DNA of 64,000 nt from positions 3,224,001 through 3,288,000 of the forward strand of contig NZ_CP109479.1 in the NCBI RefSeq assembly GCF_036227485.1. Reading direction: 5' to 3'. The position numbers and the translations under genes are program-made. Within the stretch, counting starts at the first letter, position 1; each line of letters opens with the position of its first letter. The DNA comes from Streptomyces sp. NBC_01451. GTDB taxonomy: Bacteria; Actinomycetota; Actinomycetes; Streptomycetales; Streptomycetaceae. The notes under the pieces are model-generated. The model was not told the origin of the DNA. It searched no databases and saw only the letters and a program-made list of their open reading frames with translations. Below, one piece after another: positions 34,332-43,199 of the stretch.

Positions 34332-35007
34332 CGGCGTTCTCCTTCACGGTGATCTTCCCCTTGCGGATGACGGCCAGCCGCGGGGCTTTCTTCGCGATCG
34401 CCGAATCGTGCGTGACCATGATGAAAGTGAGCCCGAGCTCCTTCCACATGGTTTCGAGTACGTCCATGATCTCGTCGCGCATCGACTCGTCGAGGTTCCC
34501 GGTGGGCTCGTCGGCGAGCAGCACCTTCGGCTGCTTCACCAGCGCACGAGCGATGGCGACGCGCTGCTGCTGACCGCCGGACATCTCCCCGGGCAGATGC
34601 CCGAGCCGCTCCCCGAGCCCCACCGACTTGAGTGCCTCGGCGGCCCGTTCGCGCCGTTCCCGGCCCTTCACTCCGAGCGGGACGAGAGCGGTCTCGACGT
34701 TTTCCTGGGCCGACAGGGTCGGAATGAGATTGAAGCTCTGGAAGACGAAGCCGATGTTCTCGCTGCGGACTTTGGTGAGGCGGCTCTCGGACAGTTTGGC
34801 GAGATCTGTGCCGTCGAGGTCGATACTGCCCTCGGTGGGGCGGTCGAGCCCGCCGAGCATTTGCAGAAGGGTGGACTTGCCGCCGCCGGTGGGGCCCTGG
34901 ATGACGAGGCGGTCGCCGTCGGCGATGGTGAGGTCGATGCCCGCGAGGGCGTCCACGGTTTCCTTGCCTCGGATGTAGCGCTTGGTTACGCCCTTGAGTT
35001 CGTACAT
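34324..35007 (-). CDS. MacB/LolD-type ABC transporter ATP-binding protein
   Basis: A 227-residue ATPase that drives the adjacent permease. Walker A is G-P-T-G-G-G-K-S-T (about residues 38-46), the Q-loop lies in F-V-F-Q-S-F-N-L, the signature is M-S-G-G-Q-Q-Q-R near 142 (M in place of the usual L), Walker B is V-L-L-A-D-E-P-T near 162, and the H-loop is M-V-T-H-D near 200. MacB/LolD-like pairs act as mechanotransmission pumps or export lipoproteins, peptides or antibiotics. Together with the permease (124 bp upstream) it forms a two-gene unit transcribed leftward. No two-component regulator is adjacent, although such transporters are often controlled by one. Confidence 0.93.
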   Translation of the reverse strand: MYELKGVTKRYIRGKETVDALAGIDLTIADGDRLVIQGPTGGGKSTLLQMLGGLDRPTEGSIDLDGTDLAKLSESRLTKVRSENIGFVFQSFNLIPTLSAQENVETALVPLGVKGRERRERAAEALKSVGLGERLGHLPGEMSGGQQQRVAIARALVKQPKVLLADEPTGNLDESMRDEIMDVLETMWKELGLTFIMVTHDSAIAKKAPRLAVIRKGKITVKENAGS

Positions 35008-35060
35008 GGTGGCTCCTGCCTGGGATTCGGGTGGTAGCGGTCACTTGTCGGCTGCGGGCC

Positions 35061-35097
35061 GTGGGGGCTGGTCGCGCGGTTCCCCGCGTGCCTGAAA
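35061..35097 (-). repeat. Interspersed repeat, GCGGGGAACCGCGCGAC family
   Basis: The minus strand reads GCGGGGAACCGCGCGACCAG, matching short elements at 49530-49556 and 53239-53275. It lies between the ABC ATPase and permease genes. Confidence 0.7.
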
Positions 35098-35130
35098 GTC
35101 CAGCCCCTCCGGTCACAGCCGAACCCCGCG

Positions 35131-36609
35131 CTACTCGACGCGCCTCAGCGCGTCCGCCGGGCGCAGGCGGGACGCGCGCCAGCCGCCGAAGGCACCGGCG
35201 ATCAGGCCGCCGGCGACGGCGAGGCCGACCGCGAGGGTGATGGTGGAGAGCGCGACGGGCGCGGTGAGCGCGACCGTCAGGGCCTTGGTCGCGGCCTGTC
35301 GGCCGAAGCCGCCACCGCCGGGGAAGCCGCCTCCGCCGGGACCGGCGTTGCCGCCCGAACTGCCCACCTCAGCCTGGAGTTCCGGGCTGATCGCGGTGAC
35401 GACGTACGCCCCGGCGAGGCCGAGCGCGATACCGAGGGCGCCGCCCACCAGCCCGTTGACGACGGCCTCGCCGACGACCTGCCGGGTGACCCGGCCCGAC
35501 TTCCAGCCGAGCGCCTTCAGCGTGCCGAACTCGCGCACCCGCCGGGAGACGGCCGAGGAGGTGAGCAGGCCCGCGACCAGGAAGGCGGCGACGAGCACCG
35601 CGATGGACAGCCACTTGCCGACGTTGGAGGCCAGGTCGGACGCGGTGGACAGGGACCCGGAGACGGTGCTGGCGAGATCGGCGGACGTGGTGACGGTCGT
35701 ACCCGAGATGTTCTTCTGGATGGTCGACTTGACCGCGTCGATCTGCTGGGAGTCGGTCGCCTGGACGTAGATCGTGGTGACCTTGTCCTTGGAGTCGCTG
35801 AGGGTCTGGGCCTGCTTCAGCGGGATGTAGAGGTTGGCCGCCGCGTCGCCGCTGTCGGGGGTGGCGATGCCGATGGCCTTGTACTTGACGCTCTTGATGG
35901 TGACCGTGCTGCCGACCTTGAGCTTCTTCTCCTTGGCGTAGGAGGCGTCGACGACCACGACCTTGGCGTCGGTCTCGGAGGTCGTGAAGGTACGGCCGCT
36001 GGTGATCTTCGAGGAGGTCAGCGGGCCGAGGGCCGGCTTGGTGACGTCGGTGCCGTACACCGAGTAGTTGTTGACGTCGAACTCGGCGCCGCCGCCTTCG
36101 ACGCGCCCCTGGGGAGCGGCCGTCGAGTCCCCGCCGGGGCGTCCGCCGCCCTGGTTGCCGCCGCTGCCCTGCTGGTCCTGCTGGAACTGGCCCTGGCGGA
36201 ACTGGCCGCTGACCTTGATGACTTGAAGGCTCAGTCCGCCGACGGCGTCCGAAACACCCTGCTGCGTACCGACCTTGGTGACCGTGGAGGCGGCCAGGGT
36301 CTGGAAGCCCTGGACCATCACCCGGTCGCTGCTCTGCTCCGCGTCGGAGTCGTTGTCCTGCGCGTCGAACTGGAAGCGCCGGCGCTGGGTGTCGGCGGTG
36401 CCGGTCTGGGCCGCGGCGGCCTTGGTGACGGTCATGTCGGTACCGAGTCCGTACAGCGACTCGAGAACCTTGTCCTGCGCCTTCGACATGCCCGAGGACA
36501 CGGAGGTGACCACGATGACCAGGGCGATGCCGAGCGCGAGCCCGGAGGCGACGACGAGTGCCGCTTTGCGACGGCGGCGCAGTTCGCGCCTCAGGTAGGT
36601 GAAGAACAT
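35131..36609 (-). CDS. MacB/FtsX-type ABC transporter permease
   Basis: A 492-residue membrane protein with the MacB topology: one N-terminal helix (about residues 17-38), a large extracytoplasmic domain (about 45-320) and three C-terminal helices (about 335-360, 385-410 and 455-478). The end of the periplasmic domain and the first C-terminal helix carry the FtsX-family pattern: L-G-W-K-S-G-R-V-T-R-Q-V-V-G-E-A-V-V-N-G. The extracytoplasmic domain has a Gly/Gln-rich low-complexity loop near residues 135-175, and a Gly-rich stretch precedes the last helix. It works with the ATPase encoded just downstream. Substrate unknown. Confidence 0.9.
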   Translation of the reverse strand: MFFTYLRRELRRRRKAALVVASGLALGIALVIVVTSVSSGMSKAQDKVLESLYGLGTDMTVTKAAAAQTGTADTQRRRFQFDAQDNDSDAEQSSDRVMVQGFQTLAASTVTKVGTQQGVSDAVGGLSLQVIKVSGQFRQGQFQQDQQGSGGNQGGGRPGGDSTAAPQGRVEGGGAEFDVNNYSVYGTDVTKPALGPLTSSKITSGRTFTTSETDAKVVVVDASYAKEKKLKVGSTVTIKSVKYKAIGIATPDSGDAAANLYIPLKQAQTLSDSKDKVTTIYVQATDSQQIDAVKSTIQKNISGTTVTTSADLASTVSGSLSTASDLASNVGKWLSIAVLVAAFLVAGLLTSSAVSRRVREFGTLKALGWKSGRVTRQVVGEAVVNGLVGGALGIALGLAGAYVVTAISPELQAEVGSSGGNAGPGGGGFPGGGGFGRQAATKALTVALTAPVALSTITLAVGLAVAGGLIAGAFGGWRASRLRPADALRRVE

Positions 36610-36705
36610 GGCCGCAAGCTAGGTACACCGCGTGATGACGGGATAAGTCCTGCATAAGAGATGCATGAGAAGGCTGTGATCAGCCAAGGAAAGTCCCGGC
36701 AAACA

Positions 36706-36733
36706 CCGATGCCGCCCCTGGGGGCGGCATCGG
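36706..36733 (-). terminator. Hairpin terminator after the L,D-transpeptidase
   Basis: 12-bp inverted repeat (CCGATGCCGCCC at 36706-36717, complement at 36722-36733) with a 4-nt loop, about 44 bp past the stop of the transpeptidase gene. Confidence 0.7.
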
Positions 36734-36776
36734 AGAAGCTGTGCGGTGACTGTGTGTCAGACCGGCCGTGCGGAAC

Positions 36777-38033
36777 TCAGACCGCCGAACCCGCCTTCCA
36801 GTCCGCCCAGTTCAGGTTCCAGCCGTTGAGGCCGTTGGCCGGGTCGACGGTCTTGTCGCCGGTGTTCCGGACGTCGACGACGTCACCGATGATCGAGTGC
36901 TCGTAGAACCAGTAGCCCGCGGAGTTCTTGTCGTTGGCGCCCTTGGTGTCGTTCAGGCCGACGCAGCCGTGGCTGACGTTGGCGCTGCCGAAGGTGCCGT
37001 CGGAGCTCCAGTAGTTGCCGTGCACGAAGGTGCCGGAGGTGGTCAGCCGGATGGCGTGCGGCACGTCCTTGATGTCGTACTCGCCCTTGCCGTCGTCGTC
37101 GGTGAAGCCCACGGTCGCGCCGTTCATGCGCGTCTCCTTGAACTTCTCCGACATCACCATCTTGCCCTCGTACGTCTTGTTCTCGGGCGAACCGGCGGAG
37201 ATCGGGATGGTCTTGATGACCGTGCCGTTGTGCATGACCTTCATCGTCTTCGTCTTGGCGTCGACGATGGAGACCTGGTTGCGGCCGATGTCGAAGGTGA
37301 CCGTCTTCTGCTGCACGCCGTAGACGCCCTTCGCGCCCTCCACGCCGTCGAGCGCCAGCTTCAGCGTGACGGTGGAGTTCTCCTGCCAGTAGTCGTCGGG
37401 GCGGCAGTCCATGCGGGTGTCGTTGAACCAGTGGCAGACGACTTCCTGCCCGCTGGTCGAGGTGACCGTGACGGCCTTCTGCACGGCCGCCTTCTCGGTG
37501 ATCGCCTTGTCGAAGTTGATCGACACGGGCATGCCCACACCGACGGTCGAGCCGTCCTCGGGGGTGAAGTAGCCGACGAAGCTGTTCGCGGCGGCGACCG
37601 TCGTGAACGAGGCGTTCTCGTGCGCGGCGCGGCCGTCGGCGTCCTTGGCCTCCGCCGTCACCTTGTAGGTGGTGGCGCGCTCGAGCTGGGCGCTCGGCTT
37701 CCAGCTGGTCTTGTCGGCAGATATCTCACCGGCGACGGCGGTACCGTCCGCCGTCGTCATCTGCACGGACGTGAGGGTGCCCTTGGTCACCGCCACCTGG
37801 GCGGCGTTGTTGATGGAGGCGTTGTTCGAACCGTCCCCGGGTGTGATCTTGATCTGGGCCTCGGAGGCCTTCTCCGCCGCCGCCTCGTCGGCCTTGGCCT
37901 GCGAGGTGTCGGTGCCGCTGTCGCCCTTGGAGGCACTGTCGCTGTCGCCTCCGCTGCACGCAGAGAGCACCAGCACGCCACCGAGCAGGGCGGACGCGGC
38001 CATCAGACCCTTGCGCCGCCTACTGTCCGTCAT
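36777..38033 (-). CDS. L,D-transpeptidase lipoprotein with Ig-like domain
   Basis: Forms 3-3 peptidoglycan cross-links or attaches proteins to the wall, outside the membrane. The 418-residue product has a lipoprotein signal (L-V-L-S-A-C, lipidated Cys near residue 26), a Ser/Asp/Ala-rich linker (to about 70), two bacterial Ig-like domains (about 70-265) and a C-terminal YkuD domain. The catalytic motif is V-S-H-G-C-V-G-L-N, with Cys357 and upstream His in H-G-N-Y-W. Actinobacterial enzymes of this layout are about 400 residues. ATG 38033 is chosen because GGAG lies 9 nt upstream. An essential-type core gene with its own terminator. Confidence 0.92.
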   Translation of the reverse strand: MTDSRRRKGLMAASALLGGVLVLSACSGGDSDSASKGDSGTDTSQAKADEAAAEKASEAQIKITPGDGSNNASINNAAQVAVTKGTLTSVQMTTADGTAVAGEISADKTSWKPSAQLERATTYKVTAEAKDADGRAAHENASFTTVAAANSFVGYFTPEDGSTVGVGMPVSINFDKAITEKAAVQKAVTVTSTSGQEVVCHWFNDTRMDCRPDDYWQENSTVTLKLALDGVEGAKGVYGVQQKTVTFDIGRNQVSIVDAKTKTMKVMHNGTVIKTIPISAGSPENKTYEGKMVMSEKFKETRMNGATVGFTDDDGKGEYDIKDVPHAIRLTTSGTFVHGNYWSSDGTFGSANVSHGCVGLNDTKGANDKNSAGYWFYEHSIIGDVVDVRNTGDKTVDPANGLNGWNLNWADWKAGSAV

Positions 38034-38273
38034 CACACGCTTCTCCATCGTTGCCGAATCCCCAACCAGAACCAGCGAGGGTCCCCGTACGAAACCTGTA
38101 GATCCCCGTAACACGGTTCAACCCAACGCTACGACCGGTACATCCCGTTCCACATTCGATCGATGTGTGGGGGACACCACGTCGCGCGGGTCACAGGGAG
38201 CTGTCCGCTCGTCCCGTACTCCACCGGGTCGCATGGTGCCACTGCCGGTCACTGCTTCTCCTGAGACGACGAA

Positions 38274-38301
38274 ACCCCGGTCGGCGGTTGCCGCCCGGGG
38301 T
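38274..38301 (-). terminator. Hairpin terminator, possibly bidirectional
   Basis: ACCCCGG (38274-38280) / CCGGGGT (38295-38301), with CACTTTTTT following on the plus strand and the stop of a minus-strand gene 21 bp away. Confidence 0.65.
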
Positions 38302-38321
38302 CACTTTTTTCCCCGGCGGCC

Positions 38322-38675
38322 TCAGCCGTCCACCCGCTCGCCGACCATTTCGTCGCCGTCCGCCTCATCATCCTCGTCCAGATCCCAATCCGGCGAATCC
38401 GGGTCGTAGTCGATCTCCTCGCTGCTCCACGAGGCCTGCGCCAGTTCGGTCCCCGGCACCTCGCCGACCAGGTCGAACGGGTCCACGAGGTACGCGAGCG
38501 CCTCCGCGGTGTCCTCCGTCACCGTGTCCTCGGCGTGCACCCGCTCGTCGGCGGGCATCTCGGTGTCACCGGCGATCCGCTGCAACGCGGCCTTCGTCAG
38601 CGCGTCCACGTCGTCGACCTCGACGACCAGTTCCAGCCGAAGCCGTACAAAACGTGATGTCTCTGATGTACTCAT
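38322..38675 (-). CDS. Small acidic protein, unknown function
   Basis: A 117-residue cytoplasmic protein. The first ~50 residues look folded (F-V-R-L-R-L-E-L-V-V-E-V-D-D-V-D-A-L-T-K-A-A-L). The C-terminal ~35 residues are very acidic (D-L-D-E-D-D-E-A-D-G-D-E). No known domain was recognised. ATG 38675 starts it. It is divergent from the sortase-substrate gene and convergent with nothing; a hairpin follows. Homologues in other streptomycetes are expected from the general context. Confidence 0.65.
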   Translation of the reverse strand: MSTSETSRFVRLRLELVVEVDDVDALTKAALQRIAGDTEMPADERVHAEDTVTEDTAEALAYLVDPFDLVGEVPGTELAQASWSSEEIDYDPDSPDWDLDEDDEADGDEMVGERVDG

Positions 38676-38785
38676 GGTCGGAGAGCGTACGGCTCACAGC
38701 TCCCGCAACTTTCCCACGACCCACGCCTGTCATTAACATCGGGGTCACGGCCAATTCGCCAGCGCCACAAGGGGATCGATATTCC

Positions 38786-39187
38786 GTGTCATCCGCACGT
38801 CGATCGTTGTTGACCGCCACCGCCGCGGGCACCCTGCTGGGTGCCCTGTGGTTCGTCCCGTCCGCCAACGCGACGGCCGAGCAGCCGGTGCAGCAGCGAC
38901 ACAGAGCGGACACGTCCATGTCCACGATGTCGGAACAGACCCGGCAGATCTCCACAACGGGCACCGCGAAGAGTGCGGGCACGAGCACGGGCCTGAGGAC
39001 GAGCACGAGTACGACCGCCACCACGGCCACGGCCGCCACGACCTCGGACTCGGCCGCCGACGGCACCCGCCTCGCCGACACCGGCAGCTTCGACACCACG
39101 CCGTACGTCGTCGGGGGCACCTTCAGCCTCGCTCTGGGCGCCGGGTTCGTGGTGTATTCGCTGCGACGGGAACGTCTGGGGTTCTGA
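38786..39187 (+). CDS. Secreted LAxTG-type sortase-anchored protein
   Basis: A 133-residue surface protein. It has a Sec signal peptide (R-R-S-L-L-T-A-T-A-A-G, cut near S-A-N-A), a Thr/Ser-rich middle (about residues 40-90) likely to be glycosylated or extended, and a C-terminal sorting signal: L-A-D-T-G, hydrophobic stretch V-V-G-G-T-F-S-L-A-L-G-A-G, and R-R-E-R-L. L-A-x-T-G is the class E sortase motif of streptomycetes. The start is GTG 38786 with AAGGGGAT about 10 nt upstream. A sortase is not in this window. It probably covers the wall as a linker or adhesin. Confidence 0.85.
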   Translation: MSSARRSLLTATAAGTLLGALWFVPSANATAEQPVQQRHRADTSMSTMSEQTRQISTTGTAKSAGTSTGLRTSTSTTATTATAATTSDSAADGTRLADTGSFDTTPYVVGGTFSLALGAGFVVYSLRRERLGF

Positions 39188-39268
39188 CAGGCCTCCGAGC
39201 CGGCAGTCAGGCTTTTGAGGAACTTTAAGGATTTGACGTTTATTTGACCGTCGGTTCATAGTCCGCCC

Positions 39269-40099
39269 ATGAAGAGATCATCGAGGGTGCGCGTGTGCGC
39301 CACGACAACCGTGGGCGTACTGGCGCTGGCCCTCATCACGGGGTGTGGCGGCGGGAACTCCGGCGAGTCCGGGGGCTCCGGGGCGTCGGCGACGACGCAG
39401 GCCGGAAAGACCGCGAAGGCGGCGACCGGCGCCGAGCTGGAGAAGCTGCTCGTCACCACGGCCGACGTGGTCGGTTACAAGGTCGCACCGCTCACCGCTG
39501 AGGCGGAGGCCGAGGAGAAGGCCGCGGACTCCAAGAGCGACCTCAGGATCGCCGACAAGGCCTGCGCGCCGATCGCGTACGCCGTCTCGGGCTTCGCGCC
39601 CGGCGACGAGGCGGCCGTCGTGCAACGCAAGGTCACCCAGGACGCGAAGACGCCCGCCGACGCCGCTTCCGGGTCGACGGACGACCTGTCCGACGCGGAG
39701 TGGCAGGCCTCGTTCGCGGAGTCCATGAACATCGACATCACCTTCCTCACGCTCTCCTCGTACGACGGTGACGGCGCCGAGAAGACCATGAAGGCCGTCT
39801 CCGACGCGGTCGCCGGCTGCGCGGGCGGCTTCTCGATCAGTGGCGGCACGGACAAGACGACGTACTCGAAGATCGCGCCGGTGAAGACGTCCGGGGCCGG
39901 TGACGAGGCCGTGGCGTTCTCCGCGGCCGGCGAACCGGAGGAGTCGGACGGCGCGACCGGCTTCACGTACGGCGAGGTCGTGCGCTACGGGAACACCATC
40001 GCGGCGTACACCACGGTCAACCTCAGCAAGGTCGTGTCCGGGAAGCCCTACGCCGTCTCGGCCCCCGTCGTGAAGGCACAGTCGGCCAAGCTGAAGTAG
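39269..40099 (+). CDS. Secreted lipoprotein, unknown function
   Basis: A 276-residue protein with a lipobox L-I-T-G-C (Cys near residue 26), a Gly/Ser linker and a compact domain (about 55-275) with several Lys, Asp and Thr and the block V-V-G-Y-K-V-A-P-L. No catalytic motif is visible. It resembles other streptomycete lipoproteins of unknown function. ATG 39269 starts it. The hairpin at 40124-40157 ends it, shared with the convergent hutH gene. Confidence 0.7.
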   Translation: MKRSSRVRVCATTTVGVLALALITGCGGGNSGESGGSGASATTQAGKTAKAATGAELEKLLVTTADVVGYKVAPLTAEAEAEEKAADSKSDLRIADKACAPIAYAVSGFAPGDEAAVVQRKVTQDAKTPADAASGSTDDLSDAEWQASFAESMNIDITFLTLSSYDGDGAEKTMKAVSDAVAGCAGGFSISGGTDKTTYSKIAPVKTSGAGDEAVAFSAAGEPEESDGATGFTYGEVVRYGNTIAAYTTVNLSKVVSGKPYAVSAPVVKAQSAKLK

Positions 40100-40123
40100 C
40101 GCGAGCAGCCGAAAGAAGCGATT

Positions 40124-40157
40124 CGGGGCCCTGTCCGGCGACACCGGCAGGGCCCCG
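40124..40157. terminator. Bidirectional hairpin terminator
   Basis: CGGGGCCCTG (40124-40133) and its complement CAGGGCCCCG (40148-40157) with a 14-nt loop, between the convergent lipoprotein and hutH genes. Confidence 0.75.
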
Positions 40158-40208
40158 CTCACCTTCCCCCGTACGGGAGTTACCGCACGAGGAGTTGCCG
40201 CACCGGGG

Positions 40209-41753
40209 TCACCGCAACGGCCCCGTCACCGGTTCCACCGCCGCGACCAGCCGGCCGCTCCGCACGAACGCGTCCGCCGCGGCGAGGTCGGGCGCCAGGA
40301 ACCGGTCGGGTCCGGGCCCCTCGACACCCGCCGCCCGTACGGCGTCGATGACGGCCCGGGACGCGGGCGCGGGCGTCAGCCCCTCCCGCAGCTCGATGGC
40401 ACGCGTGGCCGCGTACAGCTCGACGGCGATGATCCGGGCGAGGTTGTCGACGGCCGTACGGAGCTTGCGCGCCGCCGACCAGCCCATCGACACATGGTCC
40501 TCCTGCATCGCGGAGGAGGGAATCGAGTCCGCCGAGGCAGGCACGGCGAGCCGCTTCAACTCGCTGACCAGGGCGGCCTGCGTGTACTGGGCGATCATCA
40601 GACCGCTGTCCACACCGGCGTCGTCCGCGAGGAACGGCGGCAGCCCGTGCGAGCGGTTCTTGTCGAGGAGGCGGTCCGTGCGCCGCTCGGCGATGGACCC
40701 GAGGTCGGCGGCGGCGATGGCGAGGAAGTCGAGGACGTAGGCGACCGGAGCGCCGTGGAAGTTCCCGTTGGACTCGACCCGCCCGTCGGGCAGGACGACG
40801 GGATTGTCGACGGACGAGGCGAGTTCCCGCTCGGCGACGAGCCGCGCGTGCGCCATGGTGTCGCGCCCGGCGCCGGCGACCTGCGGGGCGCAGCGCACGG
40901 AGTAGGCGTCCTGGACGCGCGGCGCGCCGTCCTGGTGATGCCCGGTGAGCTCAGAGTCCTTCAGCACGGCGAGCATGTTGGCCGCGCTGGCCGCCTGCCC
41001 CGGGTGCGGCCGGATGGCGTGCAGCTCGGGCGCGAGCACCTTCTCGGTGCCGAGGAGCGCTTCCAGGGAGAGTGCGGCGGTGATGTCGGCGGACTTGTAG
41101 AGGGTGTCGAGGTCGGCGAGGGCCATGATCAGCATGCCGAGCATGCCGTCGGTGCCGTTGAGGAGGGCCAGGCCCTCCTTCTCGCGCAGCTCGACGGGGA
41201 CGATGCCGTGCTCGGCCAGGAGTTCGGCGGCCGGCCGTACGACGCCGTCCGGCCCTTCGGCGTCGCCCTCGCCCATGAGCGTGAGGGCGCAGTGGGAGAG
41301 GGGCGCGAGGTCGCCGGAGCAGCCGAGGGAGCCGTACTCGTGGACGACCGGGGTGATCCCGGCGTTGAGCACGTCGGCCATGGTCTGCGCGACCTCGGGC
41401 CGCACGCCCGTGTGCCCCGAGCAGACGGTCTTGAGCCGCAGGAACATCAGCGCCCGTACGACCTCGCGCTCGACCCGCGGTCCCATGCCGGCGGCGTGCG
41501 AGCGGACGATGTTGCGCTGGAGCTGGGCCCGTAGTTCGGGGCTGATGTGCCGGCTCGCGAGGGCGCCGAACCCGGTGCTCACGCCGTACACGGGCTCGGG
41601 CTTGGCGGCCAGGGCGTCGATGATCCCGCGGGCCTTCGAGAGAGCGGCGACGGCCTCCCCGGACAGCTCGATCCGGGCCCCGCCGCGCGCGACGGCGAGC
41701 ACGTCGGCCGCGGACGTCCCGGACGTCCCCACCACCACAGTGTGCATATCCAT
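40209..41753 (-). CDS. hutH: Histidine ammonia-lyase
   Basis: Removes ammonia from L-histidine to give urocanate, the first step of histidine degradation, in the cytoplasm. The 514-residue product has the MIO-forming motif written C-S-G (Cys145-Gly147 in G-S-L-G-C-S-G-D-L-A-P-L-S-H) instead of the usual A-S-G; I recall the S. griseus enzyme being like this. Other blocks are Y-G-V-S-T-G-F-G near residue 53, the N-I-V-R-S-H-A-A-G-M-G stretch, N-G-T-D-G-M, and Q-D-A-Y-S-V-R-C-A-P-Q near 287. ATG 41753 gives the usual length. It stands alone, without hutU, hutI or hutG. Confidence 0.94.
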   Translation of the reverse strand: MDMHTVVVGTSGTSAADVLAVARGGARIELSGEAVAALSKARGIIDALAAKPEPVYGVSTGFGALASRHISPELRAQLQRNIVRSHAAGMGPRVEREVVRALMFLRLKTVCSGHTGVRPEVAQTMADVLNAGITPVVHEYGSLGCSGDLAPLSHCALTLMGEGDAEGPDGVVRPAAELLAEHGIVPVELREKEGLALLNGTDGMLGMLIMALADLDTLYKSADITAALSLEALLGTEKVLAPELHAIRPHPGQAASAANMLAVLKDSELTGHHQDGAPRVQDAYSVRCAPQVAGAGRDTMAHARLVAERELASSVDNPVVLPDGRVESNGNFHGAPVAYVLDFLAIAAADLGSIAERRTDRLLDKNRSHGLPPFLADDAGVDSGLMIAQYTQAALVSELKRLAVPASADSIPSSAMQEDHVSMGWSAARKLRTAVDNLARIIAVELYAATRAIELREGLTPAPASRAVIDAVRAAGVEGPGPDRFLAPDLAAADAFVRSGRLVAAVEPVTGPLR

Positions 41754-41861
41754 ATTCAGGAGCGTAACCACTGAATTCGAAGATGTCACTACCGGATGGC
41801 TGGTACACCCCTTACCGGCACTCCCAGCGCCGGCCCGCACCCAAAGCACCGGCCCGCACCC

Positions 41862-41931
41862 CCAGCCCGTCCGGCGATTGAGGACGAGGCCCGTTCAGGG
41901 CCGGAGCGGGGTCTGGGGGCGCAGCCCCCAG
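41862..41931 (+). repeat. Interspersed element, type A, copy 1
   Basis: Contains GGCGATTGAGGAC and GGCCCGTTCAGGGCCGGAG, then the palindrome TGGGGGCGCAGCCCCCA. Similar copies lie at 46398-46479 and 58466-58534. It is non-coding, between genes. Confidence 0.85.
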
Positions 41932-41957
41932 CGAGGCCCGCACCCACACCCCGCACC

Positions 41958-43115
41958 TCACGCCCGACGCCCCCGGAACCGCCGCCGCTCGACAACCCCC
42001 TCCCCGGAGGGCTCCTCGGCGAGCCGGACGACCGGGTCGTCGGGACCCTCACGCCCCGCGACCACCGGCCGGTCCGCGTGCACCGCCTTCGCCCGGTACT
42101 GCGCCGCATCGGCGAGCCGGAACAACCGGCGAGCCGTCCGCACCGGCCCGATCCCGTCACCGGTGGACGCGATCCCGCACGCGACCCCCTCCCCCAGCTC
42201 CAACTCGGCGGCACGACGGCACAGTTCGGCACCCGCCCGGACCACGTCGTCCGCGGGCGCGCCGACCACCAGCAGGCAGAACTCGTCACCGCCGAGACGC
42301 GCGGCGAGGGCGCCGGGCAGCATGGCCCCGCACAGCGACAGCACCGACCCGAACCGTTCGAGGAGCCGGTCGCCGACCGCGTGCCCCAGGGTGTCGTTGA
42401 CGCGTTTGAGTCCGTTCAGGTCGCAGACGACGAGGCTGACCACGACCCCCTCCCGCCGGTGCCGCTCGATCGCCTCGTCGAGATGGGCGTCCACGGCACG
42501 ACGGTTGGCGAGCCCGGTGAGCGCGTCGGTGAAAGCGAGCCGCCGGGCCTCCTCCAGCCGCTCGGTCTGGGCGATCCCGGCGGCGACGACGGAGGCCAGG
42601 ACGGTGGCGAAGTCGGCGTCGGCGCGGCCGAAGACGGGGGCACCGACGGGCCGGGCGACGTACAGCTCGCCCCAGGCCCGGCCGTGCAGCACGACGGGGG
42701 CGACGACACAGCAGCCGCGCCCCCTGCGCCGCAGGGCGGCGACCCGCTGATGGCAGTACCCGGCGCGGCCGGCCGACGACCCGCGCGCGGGCCCCTCGGC
42801 GGTCTCGACCCAGGCGTTGGGCCCACCGCCGCCCGCCCATCGCTCGTGCAGGAACTCGGTGATCTCCGGGAACTGGTGCACGGGGTAGGCCTCGCCCTCC
42901 GGGAACTCCTCCTCGTCGGCGGCCCGCTCCCCCACGTTCACCAGGACCCGCAGCCGCCCCAGCTCCCGCTCCCACACCGACAGAGCGGCGAAGTTCCCGG
43001 CCAGGGCATGACGGGCACCGAGCGCGGCGGCACGCCAGGACTCGCGGGGGCTCTGCGCCGCGGCCATCCCCTGCGCGAGTGTCACGACGGCGTGGAGCCG
43101 GCTTTCCTCACCCAT
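41958..43115 (-). CDS. GAF-GGDEF diguanylate cyclase
   Basis: Probably makes cyclic di-GMP, a developmental signal in streptomycetes. The 385-residue protein has an N-terminal GAF-like sensor (about residues 15-180) and a C-terminal GGDEF domain (about 185-345). The active-site motif is intact: R-L-G-G-D-E-F. The domain start D-A-L-T-G-L-A-N-R-R and the metal residue region V-V-C-D-L-N-G-L-K-R-V-N-D-T-L-G-H are also present. An inhibitory-site R-x-x-D is not evident. From memory, the S. coelicolor homologue lies next to hutH. The last 40 residues are Arg- and Glu-rich. It lies in the same direction as the enoyl-CoA hydratase gene, 84 bp downstream of it. Confidence 0.9.
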   Translation of the reverse strand: MGEESRLHAVVTLAQGMAAAQSPRESWRAAALGARHALAGNFAALSVWERELGRLRVLVNVGERAADEEEFPEGEAYPVHQFPEITEFLHERWAGGGGPNAWVETAEGPARGSSAGRAGYCHQRVAALRRRGRGCCVVAPVVLHGRAWGELYVARPVGAPVFGRADADFATVLASVVAAGIAQTERLEEARRLAFTDALTGLANRRAVDAHLDEAIERHRREGVVVSLVVCDLNGLKRVNDTLGHAVGDRLLERFGSVLSLCGAMLPGALAARLGGDEFCLLVVGAPADDVVRAGAELCRRAAELELGEGVACGIASTGDGIGPVRTARRLFRLADAAQYRAKAVHADRPVVAGREGPDDPVVRLAEEPSGEGVVERRRFRGRRA

Positions 43116-43199
43116 TGATCCAGGTTAGGAAGGTTTGGGTGTAATTGAGACATCGAGAGGGCGAACAGAGGCCCCCCAAGGCCGCCGGAGGCGGGAGGG

